Assembly: GCF_018687715.1 (NCBI RefSeq)
Contig: NC_056756.1
Location: 37,544,480 to 37,608,479 of the forward strand
Length of the DNA: 64,000 bases
Reading direction: 5' to 3'
Source of the DNA: Carya illinoinensis
Lineage: Eukaryota; Streptophyta; Magnoliopsida; Fagales; Juglandaceae
The notes below the pieces were generated by a model. The model was not told where the DNA came from, did not search any database, and saw nothing but the letters and a program-made list of their open reading frames with translations. Within the stretch, counting starts at the first letter, position 1. Each line of letters starts with the position of its first letter. Position numbers and translations under genes: made by a program. This document shows positions 34,557 to 47,510 of this stretch, in pieces.

Positions 34557-37530
34557 CTCATTATCAATTCTACCCTTTATTACCATTTCATTACTTATCT
34601 CTTGCACTTCCTGTTAGTTACTTTCTTTGTTCATTATCAGCATTTTATTTTCTTTTAGTCCATAATGTTGTGTTTTTTAATTTATATGTATTTTTATTAA
34701 AATTAGTAATTCAAGATCATGACCATGTTTAAACAAACTTACATAATCAAGTCATAAACACTTCTAAAAATAGAATAGAATTTAAAACTTAACAATATCA
34801 TGCGCACACATCGCGTGGGTATGCGACTAATATATATATATATATATATAAAGTATCGAATGGTTGGGAAAAATGTATTATCACATGAAACAGAAAAAGA
34901 GAATGAAGAAGGACATTCTGAGCAAGCACACAATGACATGCAGGAAACACCATGCAGCAGACAAGTTGGTGTAAAGCAAGATGCAGCAGCTGAAAAGCAT
35001 AAAGCACAACACAGAAAAGTAAAGCAACAGAGAAGCATAAAAGCACACATCAACAGCTAATTAAGAGTGCACACAATTGCAGATAAAGTGATGTAAAGCA
35101 GTGTCTTAGGTTGTCATGAAAAGCCATGTCCTAGATTACTTGTAAATCAGTAGAAACTGTAAAGTTAATTTTAGGACTCTTCCTCTTTAGTTTTTCTGTT
35201 TTCTGTAGTGTATATATACTTGTAACAGAACTTGTATTCGATAGTGTGAGTAAAAAGGAGATTTCCAATAGCCTTCTCTTCCATCTGAAGCTATACCCTT
35301 TTCTCATATTCACCTTCCACCTTCTGTTTTTCCACAAGTGCTACTCTGCACCTTACTTTCTTACGAAATGCTCCTTGAATCCGTCGAAATATCCCAAGCC
35401 AAGTCCAAGTAGATAATGCTTGAATAGAGTTCGGGTACAATAGAAAGGTCTGGGGATAATTCTAAGAAGGATCTGGCTTTGGTGATTGTCCATCTGCAAA
35501 GCCAAATTTATTCTAGGCTCCATTGTCATTGTTATCCTCAATATGGGATGGAAAAACAAGAACAATCGTGAGGCTTCAGAATGGTGAAAGAATAAGAATT
35601 TTCAAATGGAGCAAGCTAGCCACATATGAGAAAAGAAAAGGTAAGAGTTTTTGCTCTAATATACCATATGTTTAAGAATATGTACATGGGAAAAACACAG
35701 CTAATTTATTTATCATTAATTAAAAGGCACTGATTTTTTCTTCCAAGTGATTAAAAGAAAATGAGATTCTAGCAATATCTTCTACTATTTTTCCCTAGCT
35801 AAAATCATGTCTCCTCTTCGACTCACTAAAAAATGAGTAGCACAAAGGCTATCCTAAGTACAGGAAGATGTTGTGTAATAATTAGGAATAAAATTCCTAG
35901 ATCGTCTCTTTGGAAAAAGTTGTTTAAATCCAAACTCATATAAAATGGTGAAAAGTTTCACAAACAAAAATGGTGGTATGTACAATGAATGGAAGAGTGC
36001 AATGGAAATAAAAAAGTACTAGTCATAGACTAGATTCATATTTTTAGATTTTTGAGTGTCGAAATGGAATGTAAAAGACTAACAAATTGAAATTAATAAT
36101 TAAGGACTCAACTATGCTAAATAATTTTAATTAATCTGAAAATTAAATAATGAAACTGAATTTATTTAAGTTCTAATTAACATTTAATGAATCTAAAATG
36201 TAATTGTAATACATATTTAATGGAAGCTTAAAGAAATAAGAAAAATAACTAACATAAAATAAAATAAACAGTAAATAAAATGTCAAAACTTTTAAGCTAA
36301 AAATATCAAAAATACACCATAAACTTCAGATTGAAATTAAATAGAAAGTATGGAATAAAAAGAACAAGCCAAATGAATGGAGATGGAGATTGAAAGCAGT
36401 GAAAGAGGCTAGATTGTAGTAGCAATTGAATCGCTCAAAGAGTTCTTCAACAGCGCTACTATGTAGATGAATCCAGAAGAAAATATGTGTTTGGAGCTGA
36501 AAATAGATGGACGAAACATAATGCCCTCCAGAAAATAGTGTGCAGCATGTCTTCAACCTAGAAAATTTATGTCTGTAGCGCCAAAAAATGCTCCAAGAGA
36601 ATAAAAAAAGTGCGGCTGAAAAATGTCCAAAGAGAATAAATGTTGTGTCTCCCCCTCGGTGTAGCGCTGAAAATGAATTGATATATGCATGCCGTCCCAT
36701 ATCAAAAGTCTAATATGTGTTGCTGTGCGTGAGTTGAATTCCTAATACCAATTGAAATCCTACCCCATGCCTTTGACTTAAATTAAAAGCCTAGAAGTAC
36801 GTGCCGTCAAAGTCTCATAGAAAAAGTAGTGTCAATTAATTAATACCTAAAATGAATTCATTTTTATATCATGCGGCGTGCATTTGACTAAGTGATAAGT
36901 CCGGCCTTCCAATTCATGTTCCGTGTGACATGCATTCTCTTTAAAAAGCAAGTAAAGTCTCGTGTGTCCAAAGCTGAAAAGAATAAGTTGGGCTCCTCAG
37001 TGTGTCTTTTAAAAATTCAAAACTCCATTTTTTAACTCTTGACTGCATATAAAGATAAATAAAATAAAATAAAAGGAATAGAATATAAAAAAAATATTAT
37101 GCATATAAAGAAAAATTACTCAATTAAATCACAAGTTCTAAAATTAAGTATAAACTATGCTATTAACCAATTTAAATCACAATTTAGATTTATTCATCTT
37201 AATCATTTTTTTCATATAAAACCAATAATAATGTAATGAAAGAATTAAAATATATTGGTTCTAGATATATAAAATATGTAATATTTCAGCTCAATCACTC
37301 TTTCTACAAGAATGGTATATAAGAGTTAAGATCATGCATGTGTTCAAAATCCAATGGCTAGGTGTGATCTTCATTTGAGAAGAAGAATTATGATGAGAAG
37401 AAACCTCAATGTATTCCCATTACCTTAATTATAGCTTCTTTAACATGACGAAACTTCTTTAATGATTTTGCTGATGGTGCAGAAACATTGCAACTGCCAT
37501 TTTCCCCGCTATCATATCAATAACTTGTGA
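34557..37530. other. AT-rich region with LTR-like but unassigned sequence
   Basis: No supported gene. 34835-34850 is (TA)n. 35120-35345 has 'tatatatacttgtaacagaa' and 'agtaaaaaggag' reminiscent of the R/U5 of a copia LTR. About 35870-37310 resembles an Athila-type LTR ('cctagatcgtctctttggaaaaag' and long AT-rich remainder). For neither could I find matching ends or a TSD, so they are noted only as possible LTR fragments. Confidence 0.3.
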
Positions 37531-37574
37531 TACAATGTACGTAATTTCATTTTTTTTTTTCAAACATTTCCTAG

Positions 37575-38230
37575 TAATTATCCATTTGTTATGGTCCATG
37601 GAGAAGTTCACACATCTAATATTTTCCTCCTTAGACCCGGCAATGACAGGATTGAATTACTCCGTAAGAGGAATTCCTGCTATCGAGACAATTTCTTCCA
37701 TAGCCTCAGTTGGTGAGGTTTTCCAGGCAACTTAATTAAGAAAACATATCATATGGTATCACTATCATTTGTCGACTTTTTTCCATGAAACAACCTTCTC
37801 ATGTTAAAAATTTCTTGTTCACATTATTCCTTGGTTTTTTTGATGTTAGGTATTTGTTTCTAATGTCCTAAATATGTCGATCAAAAGCTTTCAAGTCGAA
37901 CTTTGGAAGATGGCTACAAGAAGGAATTTTGCCTGCCCCAGACCACAAAAATAAAATGATATCAGCTGGGTTATCAGAAATGGTGGGGACCATTGAAATC
38001 AACCAAAATCGCGGGGTATTGCCTTTTAATTGTTGTTCTGATTTTTTTGTTTGCACTAATTATTCTAGTATGCAGATCAAGCAATTGCTTAGTGAGCTTT
38101 TCAATCATCAAATGCTGATTTTTCCAGGCTCCTATGGTTGAGTTCGAGCTTCGAGCTATTGTGGCCAAGAATAAATATACAGAAGTGATGAAATTGATCA
38201 ATGATAGAGTAAGAATCAAATGGTACTAGT
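37575..38230 (+). pseudogene. Exon-like segments of an unrecognised protein
   Basis: Three short plus-strand segments read like coding exons: 37590-37735 (PAMTGLNYSVRGIPAIE), 37880-38015 (FGRWLQEGILPAPDHKNKM, then SEMVGTIEINQN) and 38130-38225 (MVEFELRAIVAKNKYTEV). The third follows a plausible acceptor, TTTTTCCAG at 38127-38128. I do not recognise the family. There is no start or stop context and nothing coding on either side, so it may be a captured or decayed host gene fragment. The composition differs from the neighbouring AT-rich DNA. Confidence 0.35.
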
Positions 38231-39017
38231 CCCACTTATAATGGTATATTATGTTATAGCATAATCTATTTTCTAGATGTGCAAAGTTGATTCAGTAACT
38301 CCTTTTGACATTTTGTAATCTAGTCATGAAGCAGATGCCATGTGCTGAGCCAGTAAAAAGTTAGGTGCTTTTAAACTTTCTCCATTTTCATGAGGTAAAA
38401 TCTCTTTTAGCTTTTCCCTTTTCACTTTTAATATTCATCTTCATCTATTGCGACAACAACACATGAGCTTGTGATTGTGAATGTGACAATTAAGCTTGGT
38501 TTGGTCATTTTTAGTTCCCCAAACCTGTTGAAAGCACCACTTTGATTCGTGTATGAAACTGTTCACATGTACATGTCATTTTTGCTACATTTCCTTTGAA
38601 TTTGGGCTGGGAAAACAAAAAATTACTACAACCATGTAGTATTAGTCTTCAAGATGATGAGGTGTAGGAGCGGTACATGATGATTTTCAACAACTAAACA
38701 TGCAAACTCTGTTGAGAACCATAAATCTTCACATGTATCTCTCTTTATTACGCTAGGAGCTAGCATTCTATGCTTTGCCTCAAAGTCCGCAATTGTTTAA
38801 GCAAATGTTAATGGTCTTTGGTTTAATTTTCCAACAATATTCAATGAAGTTTATGATTCAAGTTTTTATATCATCTCTACAAATGTTTTTGAGATGAAGA
38901 TCACCTTTGGAGGACAAGCTTTCAGCTCGATATTGAAATGGCTTTCACTCCATTGGAGGACAAGATTTCTGCAAGTATGTTGGACTTGATCTGCTTTGTA
39001 TTTTGATGTGCCATGAG
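38231..39017. other. AT-rich intergenic sequence
   Basis: No gene or element signature was seen. It ends at the left TSD of the LINE (AGAAGTTTAAAGT, 39018-39030). Confidence 0.45.
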
Positions 39018-39244
39018 AGAAGTTTAAAGTTTTTTTTTTTTAATGAATAGTACTACTTTTAAAAAACAAAAAAAGAAATAAAAATAAAAAGCCCACAGGC
39101 TTATTCTTTATTAATCAAGCCTCACTAAGTTGGAGGAAAACCCATAGAGCAATGACCCAACAAAAAAAATACCCCATACAAAAAATCAGGAAAGACAACT
39201 CCTAAGAACCAAAACATAAATCCAAAGAAAAACATAACTATACT

Positions 39245-39544
39245 TTATTTCTGAAAGCTCAGCAAACCCAGCTCATCCATCCATAGGATACCACGCAAAT
39301 CTGTAGGCAAACTCTCATTCGCTTCCATCTGTATACCAAAACCATCCTCACCCCAACGTGCCAATAAATCAGCTACTTTGTTTCCTTTATGGAATTGATG
39401 CACCACTTTGTAACACATCCCATCAAAAGCCATCATAAGCTCCTCCCAGAAATCCCAAGGATACCAGATATTACATCTTTTGCATATCAACCATTCCACC
39501 ACTACTTTTGAGTAGCATTCAAGAATCATTGATCGGTAGCCCAA
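39245..39544 (-). pseudogene. LINE RNase H domain (RVT_3-like)
   Basis: The minus frame has ECYSKVVVEWLI, then a VHQFHKGNKVADLLARWG block, typical of the C-terminal plant-type RNase H of L1 elements. The expected first catalytic Asp region upstream is not in this frame, and nearby stops show decay. Confidence 0.8.
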
Positions 39545-39745
39545 CTCCTTGCATAAATGGACTCTTCAAAGTAACGCCCACAACTCAAACTCATTATTAG
39601 TGCCTACCCCAAAGTAATTTGAAAAGGCACTCTTGAGTCCTTGACAACCCCATGATGGTTTCGAATGCCACCACCACCCCCACAAGTACCGGGATTTCCC
39701 TTACAACTTCTGTCTACATTAAGTTTTCACCAACCAATACAAGGC

Positions 39746-40252
39746 TTAGCAAGCAACTAGGATAGATCTTGTAACTTGGCCATCAGGAAAATTTATGTCT
39801 AATTCATGAAGGAACTTTGCATCAAATGAAGAAATTTCTTTTTTATTAACCATCTCAGTCACTAACCTTCCAAGCCAAAACCGAATAGATCGCCATACAT
39901 TATCTACAGAGACATAAATCCCTTCCATGCTTGCCTTACATCTCCTCTGCCACAACCTCCAAATGAGAATACTAGGGAGTATCCCAAGTAGTATACCTCG
40001 TTTGGATGACTTTTTTACACAAGCCAGCCAAAGAGAGGCACGGTGCCACCACGAAGTAGCCTGCATACACGATACACCTAGCGCCACAGATGCTGACTTC
40101 CAGACATTGCTAGCAAACTCACTTGTGCCAAAAATATGATCCAAAGTTTCCTCCTTAGAAGCTAGACAACAACCACACTTAGATGCTAATGCAATGCCCC
40201 AAGATTGCACATTAACATCCACTGACAAGCAGTTAAATCGAGCTCTCCACAT
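39746..40252 (-). pseudogene. LINE zf-RVT domain
   Basis: 168-codon minus frame with CGCCLASKEETLDHIF followed by a Trp-rich stretch (NVWKSASVAL, then WWHRASLWLACVKK). This is the zinc-binding region that follows RT in plant LINEs and in reverse-transcriptase-derived plant proteins. Confidence 0.82.
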
Positions 40253-40788
40253 GCAAACTGAGATCTTCTTCGAAAGGAATTTATGCCAAATCCAATCAAG
40301 CCATGGCGATGGTTGACCCTTAAGTCAAATCAACTCCCATGCGCTAGCCATAGAAAAAGAACCATCTTAGTAGCCTTCCAAATCAAAACATCATTACCAT
40401 GTCGATCAGCGTGAATATGTCTGAAAATATCCTCAGCAATCTCCTTACCCACCAACTGAACTAGCATCTCCATATTCCACTCATTACCAAGCTATACTTC
40501 TTTGATCAACAAGTTCGGGTTTACCACAGTTTGAATAGTCCCTGACAATGGGCTTGCTAAGAGCCATCTATCAAACCAGAAAGAGAGATACCCTCCCACA
40601 CATTATATTTCATTTATTCACAAACTTCAGGGATAATCGAGATTATTGACCGCCATAGCCGAGAACCATTAGTAGGCCTAGAACCAAAGATACATGGCCC
40701 TGTTTCATATATTTAGCCAAGAAAATTATGGATCATAAGGAATCCATAGACATGAATCTCCAAGCTAATTTCATATGCATAGCATATT

Positions 40789-41468
40789 TAGGGGTGTTAA
40801 AAAAACCGGCGAACCGGTAAACCGGACCGGACCGGACCAAACTAGTGGGATTAGTTTGGTCTTGATTTTGGTTCGATCCATTATTGGTTTTATTTTTCTT
40901 AAAACCGGTCAAAATCGATCTGGTTATAATTTATCTTTTTCTAAAACCGGACTGGACCTAATCGGAATGGTTTATATATATATATTTATATATTAATTTT
41001 TTCTATTGTATATAATTTTTATATATAATGTATAATTATATATAAAATAGTTTTGTATTATATGATAAATTACTAATTAATATAATATTAAATATTAAAA
41101 TCTTATATCATTTTGTTTATTGTATTAATAGTTATACTAATACTATATAACTATATATTATAATATACTATAATATATCACTATAATTTATAATACAATT
41201 ATAATATATATTATAATATATTACAATATTATCATTATAGTATTATATACTATAATATACTATATTATATATATATATATCATATAATATAGAATATAGT
41301 ACATTAAAACAGAAAAATCAGACCGGACCGAAAATCGGTAAAATCGGAGTACTGGTTTAAGAGAGTAACCGGTGCGTAATTGGTTTTAAAAAATGCAAAA
41401 CCAGTGCATACCGGTTCGGTCCTAAATTTTATCCAAAATCGGACTAGACCAGACTGATTACACCTCTA
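40789..41468. mobile_element. Small non-autonomous hAT-type element inside the LINE
   Basis: A 680-bp element with ends TAGGGGTGTTAA and (inverted) TAGAGGTGTAAT and 8-bp flanks AGCATATT (40781-40788) and AGCACATT (41469-41476), matching at 7 of 8. The subterminal parts are dense in 'accgg' and 'aaaccgg' motifs on both sides (40804-40960 and 41320-41450). The centre is (TA)-rich. No coding sequence. The TIR start TAGGGGTG equals the right end of the hAT element at 25505-25512, so a related transposase may have moved it. Confidence 0.9.
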
Positions 41469-41523
41469 AGCACATTGCACTTCCACAAAACCCTTTTTCC
41501 CCAAACCACCTTCAATTACTGAA

Positions 41524-42769
41524 TTACAAATTCGTGACCAAGACCGCCACTTTGTTTTCAATCTTCCATTTTGCTCCCCCCCAAAAAAATGTGGAGAGAA
41601 TAGAATTTATTTTACCCATGACAATCTTAGGCACATTCATAACAGAAAGAATATGAGACGCCATACAAGGCAAAACATGCTTAAGGAGAACAAGTCTACC
41701 ACCTTGAGATAATAATTGCGTCTTACATCCCGCCACTTTTGACCGAATTTTTTTAATCAAAAATTCTAAATGAGAAGCCTTGAGTCTTCCATTCACAAGA
41801 GGGGCTCCCAAATAAATCACCAGAAAGTGGCATTCAACAAAACCCGAAATCCTTGCCAAACCTCTTCTTCTTACTGTATTGATATATTAAGAGGGAAAAA
41901 AAAGTTGATTTTTCCTTATTAACAAGCCATCTAGACCATCTCTCATAAGAGTTTAAAGTGTACATAAGCCTCCTTAAAGAACTCTTTCCACCATTAAGAA
42001 AAACCAAAACATCATCCGCAGAGAGCAAATGTAAGGTCAGCAGCGCTCCCCTTGGATGATAGAAACGACCAATCCTTCCCCCCTTAAATTGTTTCCAAAG
42101 CAAACAAGACAATCTCTTCCATCAAAATAAAAAAATAAGTTGAAAGAGGATCGCCTTGGCAGAGTCCTCTTCTTGCCTTGAAAAAACCATTATAAGTCAC
42201 ATTCATCATAATAAAATACCATAGCGACTTCACACACTCCTCCACTAATTTGCGGAATTGATGAGAAAACCCAAAGCATCAAGCATTGCTAAAAGAAATT
42301 CCCAATGCACTCTGTCATAGGCCTTTGCCATATCAATCTTTCCCATGATATTTTCACCTGCCACCCTCTTGTTCATGGAATGTACCATTTCCTAGGCGAG
42401 ATAGATTTTCTAAAAAATACTACGCCTAGGGATGAAGGCACCTTGCTCAAGAGAAATCAAACAAGAAAGCAAACCAGTTAACCTTTTCACAATAATCTTG
42501 GAGAAAATTTTGTAGGCCACAAAACAATGATTAATTGGCCTAAACCTTGGTAGCTCCCCCCCCCCCCCCCCCAAAAAAAAACCAAAAAAAAACTCTTGAG
42601 TTGCCTTTACAACATCTGCTTTCAAAAAATCCCAACAGGAGATAAAGAAAGATGAACCAAATCTATCCGGTCCTAGACTGCTTTGATAGTGTATAGAAAA
42701 CACCGCCTCTTTAACTTCATCCTTGTAAAGATCAAAATTTTCTTCATCCATCACCACCTTATCCAACAA
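41524..42769 (-). pseudogene. LINE reverse transcriptase
   Basis: Frame 42769-42410 carries the RT entry blocks (EVKEAVFSI, SLGPDRFGSSFF, RFRPINHC, KIIVKRL, QGAFIPRRSI). Frame 42112-41834 has the catalytic ADDVLVFLNG (YADD-type core). 41859-41524 has the thumb (YLGAPLVNGRLK, GGRLVLLKHVL). A G-run near 42558-42575 (C16 on plus) has expanded inside the coding sequence. Target-primed copying of LINE RNA is the family role. It is inactive here. Confidence 0.88.
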
Positions 42770-43309
42770 AACAGAGATATCAATCTATTCCACCTCAGGA
42801 ACCGAGGTAAGAAAATTTTAAAAATAGTTTGTTGCCCCTTGGTGTACCTGTTCTGGACTCTCCAACAAAATACCATCCTCAAGGTGCATGTGGGAAATTA
42901 TCAAGGCCTTTCGACGTCGATTCATAATTGCATGAAAGAACTGGGAATTCTGATCACCCTCCTAGGCCCATTTCCTTTTCACTACCTGAGACAGCCTTAC
43001 GTCTTCTCTTGTCTCCCATACATCCAATTTGACTCTAGTAAGTTGAAACTCGGCTTCAATCTCATGCAAAAAATTAGATTGCAATTGAAGTTCTAGCTCT
43101 TTAAGCCAACCAAATATCAAGTTCTCTTGAATTTCTGATCCACACAACCAAATACAATTCTAATCAAATTCGGTAATGCCATCTTAGTTCTCTTGAATTT
43201 ATCCACCAACTTCACCAAACTAGAACCATGTGTTGGCTGCTCACAAACTCCTTGCACAAAACTGGACAAAGAAGCATGCATACACCACATATTCTAAAAA
43301 AAAAAAAGG

Positions 43310-43965
43310 ACAATGGACCATACCTCAATGCCATATCAAAAAACCAAATCAACATAGGACTATGATCATAAGCTTGCCACTAAAGGTACTCCAAACTAGC
43401 CGAATCAAACTTAGTTGAAGAAGGCACATTAGCTAATGCCCTATCTAGTCGTGCCCACTTATCTATTTCGACTCCTTAGCTCTACCATCCCCTAAGCATC
43501 AATACATTCATTAAATTCATTCATAGCCTGGGAGGCCCTCGGACAGCTACCAATTCTTTCGCTATCCTCCTTTATAATATTAAAATCCCAAACTAGGAGT
43601 CAAGGATGATCATCAATCTAAATCGACATCAAATAATCCCATTGCTCCCTTCTTTCTATTCTTGTACATTTAGCATAAACAAATGAGACAAAAAATTCGT
43701 ATTACCAACAAGAACTACTAAGAAACCATCTTATTGGACAACATGAATACCTTAAAATGATATGGCTCGTTCCAAAAAATCCATAGTTTGCCCCCTACTT
43801 GCTGATTACTACAATAACTAGAAAAGCAGAGAAAACTTGCTAATTGAGACAATTTACTATCTGTAGCAAATGGCTCAAACAGAGCCACCATAGAAATCAC
43901 ATGATTTTTAATCAAACTACGCAACCTTATTCAAGATCTTCGCAAACCTCTGATGTTTCATACAA
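43310..43965 (-). pseudogene. LINE apurinic-type endonuclease, degenerate
   Basis: Near 43962 the minus strand reads NIRGL, then (43924-43718) RSLIKNH, LFEPFATDSK and GGKLWIFWN. Near 43388-43320 it reads YDHSPMLIWF, matching the DHxP end motif of L1 endonucleases. Several stops separate the pieces. It would nick target DNA to prime reverse transcription. Confidence 0.72.
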
Positions 43966-44639
43966 GAAATCCATTCATCATAAATTTAATTTGGCAATGC
44001 GTGTAGACACTTGTTGGGAATGAAGTGTGCTCAAAACTTTTTTCCCCTTCTACTTCACAGAAGATGTCTTATTTACATCTGAATCATATCCTTTTAGTTT
44101 TGCTAAGTCTGTAACTCTCTCATCCTCATCAACATCCAAAATATGTAGCACCTTCACAGTATCATATTCTAAAAAGGAGAAAAGATGTGGAGACCCATGC
44201 TCTACCCTCGCCCTTGCAGAATTACCTCCTGCACATCCCTCCAACTCCTCGGGTTCACCAACATATCCCCCCAAAAAGTTAAATCCTTCGCCAACTAAAA
44301 TCTTGCCCTCCTCAGGAATGGAGTCTGACCCCCACCCCCTCACTCACATGAACCAATCCCGCTAAATCAATAAGTAGTTCTTCTGTATGGATTGAAGGTA
44401 ACTCTATAGTTTTCAATCCAGCTTCACCCCTTTCCTTCATAGAATCACCTTTAGCCTCCTTATCCCCATGTACTATTTCCTACACTACCAAAGTCTCACC
44501 TTCCTGACTGATCTCAACATCCTGTGATGAACCATTGTTAACAATCGAGACCTGCGACTCAGCATGACCGCCATCAACCTTAGTAACCTTTTGGGCTTTT
44601 TGTTTCTCCTGCCAAATATTCTTCACACCCTGCTAACCT

Positions 44640-45352
44640 CCTTCATTTTATCACAATTTTTAAATTGCACATTCTCACCAACTTGACAAACCACCAGTGT
44701 GTGTCCTTGTCTAAAGCATTTCTGGTAATAAAAACCTAGTTTTCATACCTGACCTCTTGCAAAAATTTCCTACTTGCATAAACCACAATAGGAAACCTTT
44801 AACACGTTCTTCAGTAAGATCTATTTCCACACACATCCAAGCCCTTGAAGCCCTAGTACAGTGTAATGTTGCATTGTCAGTTCTGAAAAATCTTCCAAAA
44901 CGAGTAGCCAGAATCTGAAGACAGTCTGTCCGATACATGTGCATAGGTAACCCAAGAAGAAAACTCCATTGAGCAGCAAGAGTGGATTCCTTCTTAAGAT
45001 CAAAATCCTTTGTTCACCGAAATTCAAAAAACACACCCAGCAATAAGTCGTCCTTCATGAGTCCATCCATGCACAAAATCTCTCTCACTCTTCATTTGCA
45101 CAAGAATATGATGATCATCCATAACACTTATCGTTGGAATATCAATAAGCCCCCATGATTTAATAATTGCAAGTCGCACATCATCAATACTAGGCCTAGA
45201 TCTCACAAATTTAAGCACAAGAGCATACCTAAAGTCATCAGCAGCCTTCGGCATCTCTGGTTCCAAGAAGGCAACCCAGGTTCACCATCAATTCCCCAGC
45301 TCCCCCCACCCTGGGGGGCACTGCGAAGAGGGGGGTTCGGAGGACGCTGCCA
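44640..45352 (-). pseudogene. LINE ORF1 (DUF4283 and CCHC-like), degenerate
   Basis: Frame 45266-45024 (RYALVLKFVRSRPSIDDVRL, then KSWGLIDIP) and frame 44944-44711 (LQILATRFGRFF, ASRAWMCVEIDLTEERV) are the DUF4283 region of plant L1 ORF1. The following CCHC-type knuckle is visible at about 44700-44660, but the first Cys appears as Tyr. The N-terminus lies near an ATG at 45352. It is likely an RNA-binding particle protein. Confidence 0.75.
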
Positions 45353-45448
45353 TGAGCAGCGGCAGAGAAGATGTGAAGGGTGAAAAGGTGGAGACAAAGC
45401 TCGCGCATGAGAGATAGGGTGCAGAGGTGAGAGCAAGAAGTTTAGAGT

Positions 45449-47024
45449 TGCACACAAATATAATGTAATTCCTTTATGGATTGTAAAATAATGTAAGATG
45501 TGTACTTCTTTTTTATGTATTTTGTTTCAATACTTAAGTTTTTTTATATATTCGCCGAAAATATTTGTTTGGTCAGTAATACTTATTTTCGACAACTAAT
45601 ATTGCCAACAATACATGTTTGCGGCCAAACAAATTTGGTCAAAAGCTAGCTCAACGATTATTTTGTTTTCATAAATACTTATTTTTTACAACAAAATTGC
45701 AGCAAATACATATTGTGACAACACCAGTAACTGTTGTTTTGACTTTTTGCTGCAGAATATATTACTATTTGTGGCGATGCGAATCTCCATAAAAGTCAAT
45801 CTATTTGCAACCAAGTATGAATCGAATTCACCCCTACTTACCTTTGATTAACAATGTTAAACTCCTGCACTGGAATCAACAAACCCCGAACCATCACTTG
45901 TCTAGCTGCCTGAACACGAATACCAAGAGCAATTACATCTAATAAAGCGAGCAATTGGGTTTGAGAAATATTTTAGCAACAAAGAAATTCTATAAAAGTA
46001 AACCTAAAAGGTGATGTGGTTTGATGTGATATGTCAGATTGTATTGTTACTTTTATTGTAAAGTAGATCTAGTATACTATATTAAACTATATCAATTTTT
46101 AGATTTACTTTTGTGAAATCTCTTTGTGACTGTAGCAATTTTCATTGAATTTTATTATGAAGCAAATGAATGAGAAAAGACCGAAAGGGTATAAAAATCA
46201 AATAATGATTATTGATATTTGAGCTGTGGCCCACGTATCTACCCAGGTCAAAAAAAGGGATAAACTCCAAACCAAGCACCAAGCTTGACGTTTACCAGTG
46301 GCTCAACCTTTGCCTGGTCACTAATAGTTCACTGGTAATGATCGTCACAAAACCTAAACACCAAATGGTTTGGCCTAACAATTGCATTTGTTATTGCAAT
46401 ACCAACTCGGTATATTTAAAAGTTGAAAAATGATATTTGTAGCCATTAATTCCACAAGTACTGTGCATTCCTTTCAAAAAGTGAATAAATATGAGACTTA
46501 TAGAAAAAAAAAATTTAATGATAGACTCCACTCTTTTTAAAAAAACCATGCATTGTTTGCACAACTCATGAATGTATCTAACATTAGTACTCTTTATGTC
46601 TTATTCCCTCTATATCTCTTTCAAAAAGGGTGGCTTGCACTCTGTTTCCCTTTTAAAATACAAAACATGTCTCAATTCACCACCAACATATAGGGAAGAA
46701 ATAGAATTTAAGAACACTTGCTTTACTTGATGCTTTACAACAATTAACTTATTGTGTTTGAGGGGGCTTCATTGTGTAGTGTGCAAACTCAGTTTCTCTT
46801 GAACATGCTCATGATTTTACAATCTCTTGTTTATGAGGTAATATCATTGATAGACTCATACAAAGTTTTCATTGAATGTTTGTAATTTTTCCTGTTATAT
46901 ATGCAATTTCCAAATTAAAGTTTCAAATTGGTAGAACACCCAAAACAAGCTGAAGTATACATGCTTATTTAGGAAACAACACAAATTCAAGATCGCTTGT
47001 ATATGGAAATCAACCACTTGGGAC
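45449..47024. other. AT-rich intergenic sequence
   Basis: No gene recognised. The region next to 47024 must contain the 3' end of the Helitron, but I could not identify a CTRR end with its hairpin. Confidence 0.4.
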
Positions 47025-47505
47025 CTAGAAAATAATCAAGTTGAGGACCTCATTGAAAGCAATAGTTTTAGTTGAATTGAATGCACAAGTATAAATAGAG
47101 GTTGGTTTGATGAGGATGTTAACTGAATTAGATGTTCTTGCTCTAGATAAAGCAACATATATTTGGCCATGAGAGAACACCGACCAAGAAAGATAGATGC
47201 CAATATAATCTAAGAACTCAACCAGATTGGGAATTGAGTCATTTTAAATGGGAAAGGAATATTCTTTGATGCATTAAGCAAAAAGGGAACCCTTGTGATG
47301 AAAACTTTTTTTGCACAATGGTGATCGACGCAATTCCAGCATATACATTTGCCTTGAGTTCGTGGAAAATCAAGTGTGTTCCATTACACAACCCCTCTAA
47401 CGAATCAATATTTCTAAGTAACATGATTGAGCAATTGAGCTTTAGCAACAATTGATAGGTTGGAAGCCCATTGGGGGTAAGACAATTAAAAAAAATCCTT
47501 CATAA
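47025..47505 (-). pseudogene. Helitron helicase (PIF1-like), C-terminal part
   Basis: The minus strand reads MLLRNID, then GLCNGTHL (47451-47239 frame), and after a shift SHGQIYVALSRARTSNSVNI, then a NEVLNLIIF end at the stop 47027-47025. These are the terminal helicase motifs of Helitron RepHel proteins. It continues the piece at 58843-59330, from which it is separated by the Athila insertion. A frameshift lies near 47450 and the LTPNGLP-type block is damaged. Confidence 0.85.
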
Positions 47506-47510
47506 TTACC

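Larger units (their letters stand above)
39031..45435 (-). mobile_element. Near full-length plant L1-type LINE
   Basis: It reads on the minus strand, with a poly(A) tail visible as the T-run at 39029-39041 and a GC-rich 5' end near 45435. It is flanked by a 13-bp duplication, AGAAGTTTAAAGT (39018-39030) and AGAAGTTTAGAGT (45436-45448), matching at 12 of 13 positions. In element order it has ORF1 with a DUF4283-type domain, an endonuclease, RT, a zf-RVT domain and a terminal RNase H. A 680-bp hAT-type element (40789-41468) interrupts the RT/zf-RVT junction. Without it the LINE is about 5.7 kb, a normal full length. All frames carry stops and shifts. Confidence 0.93.

Noticed and set aside
34850..35345. 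Complete copia solo LTR
   Set aside because: The promoter/R-like parts are suggestive, but no TG...CA ends with matching TSD could be found.
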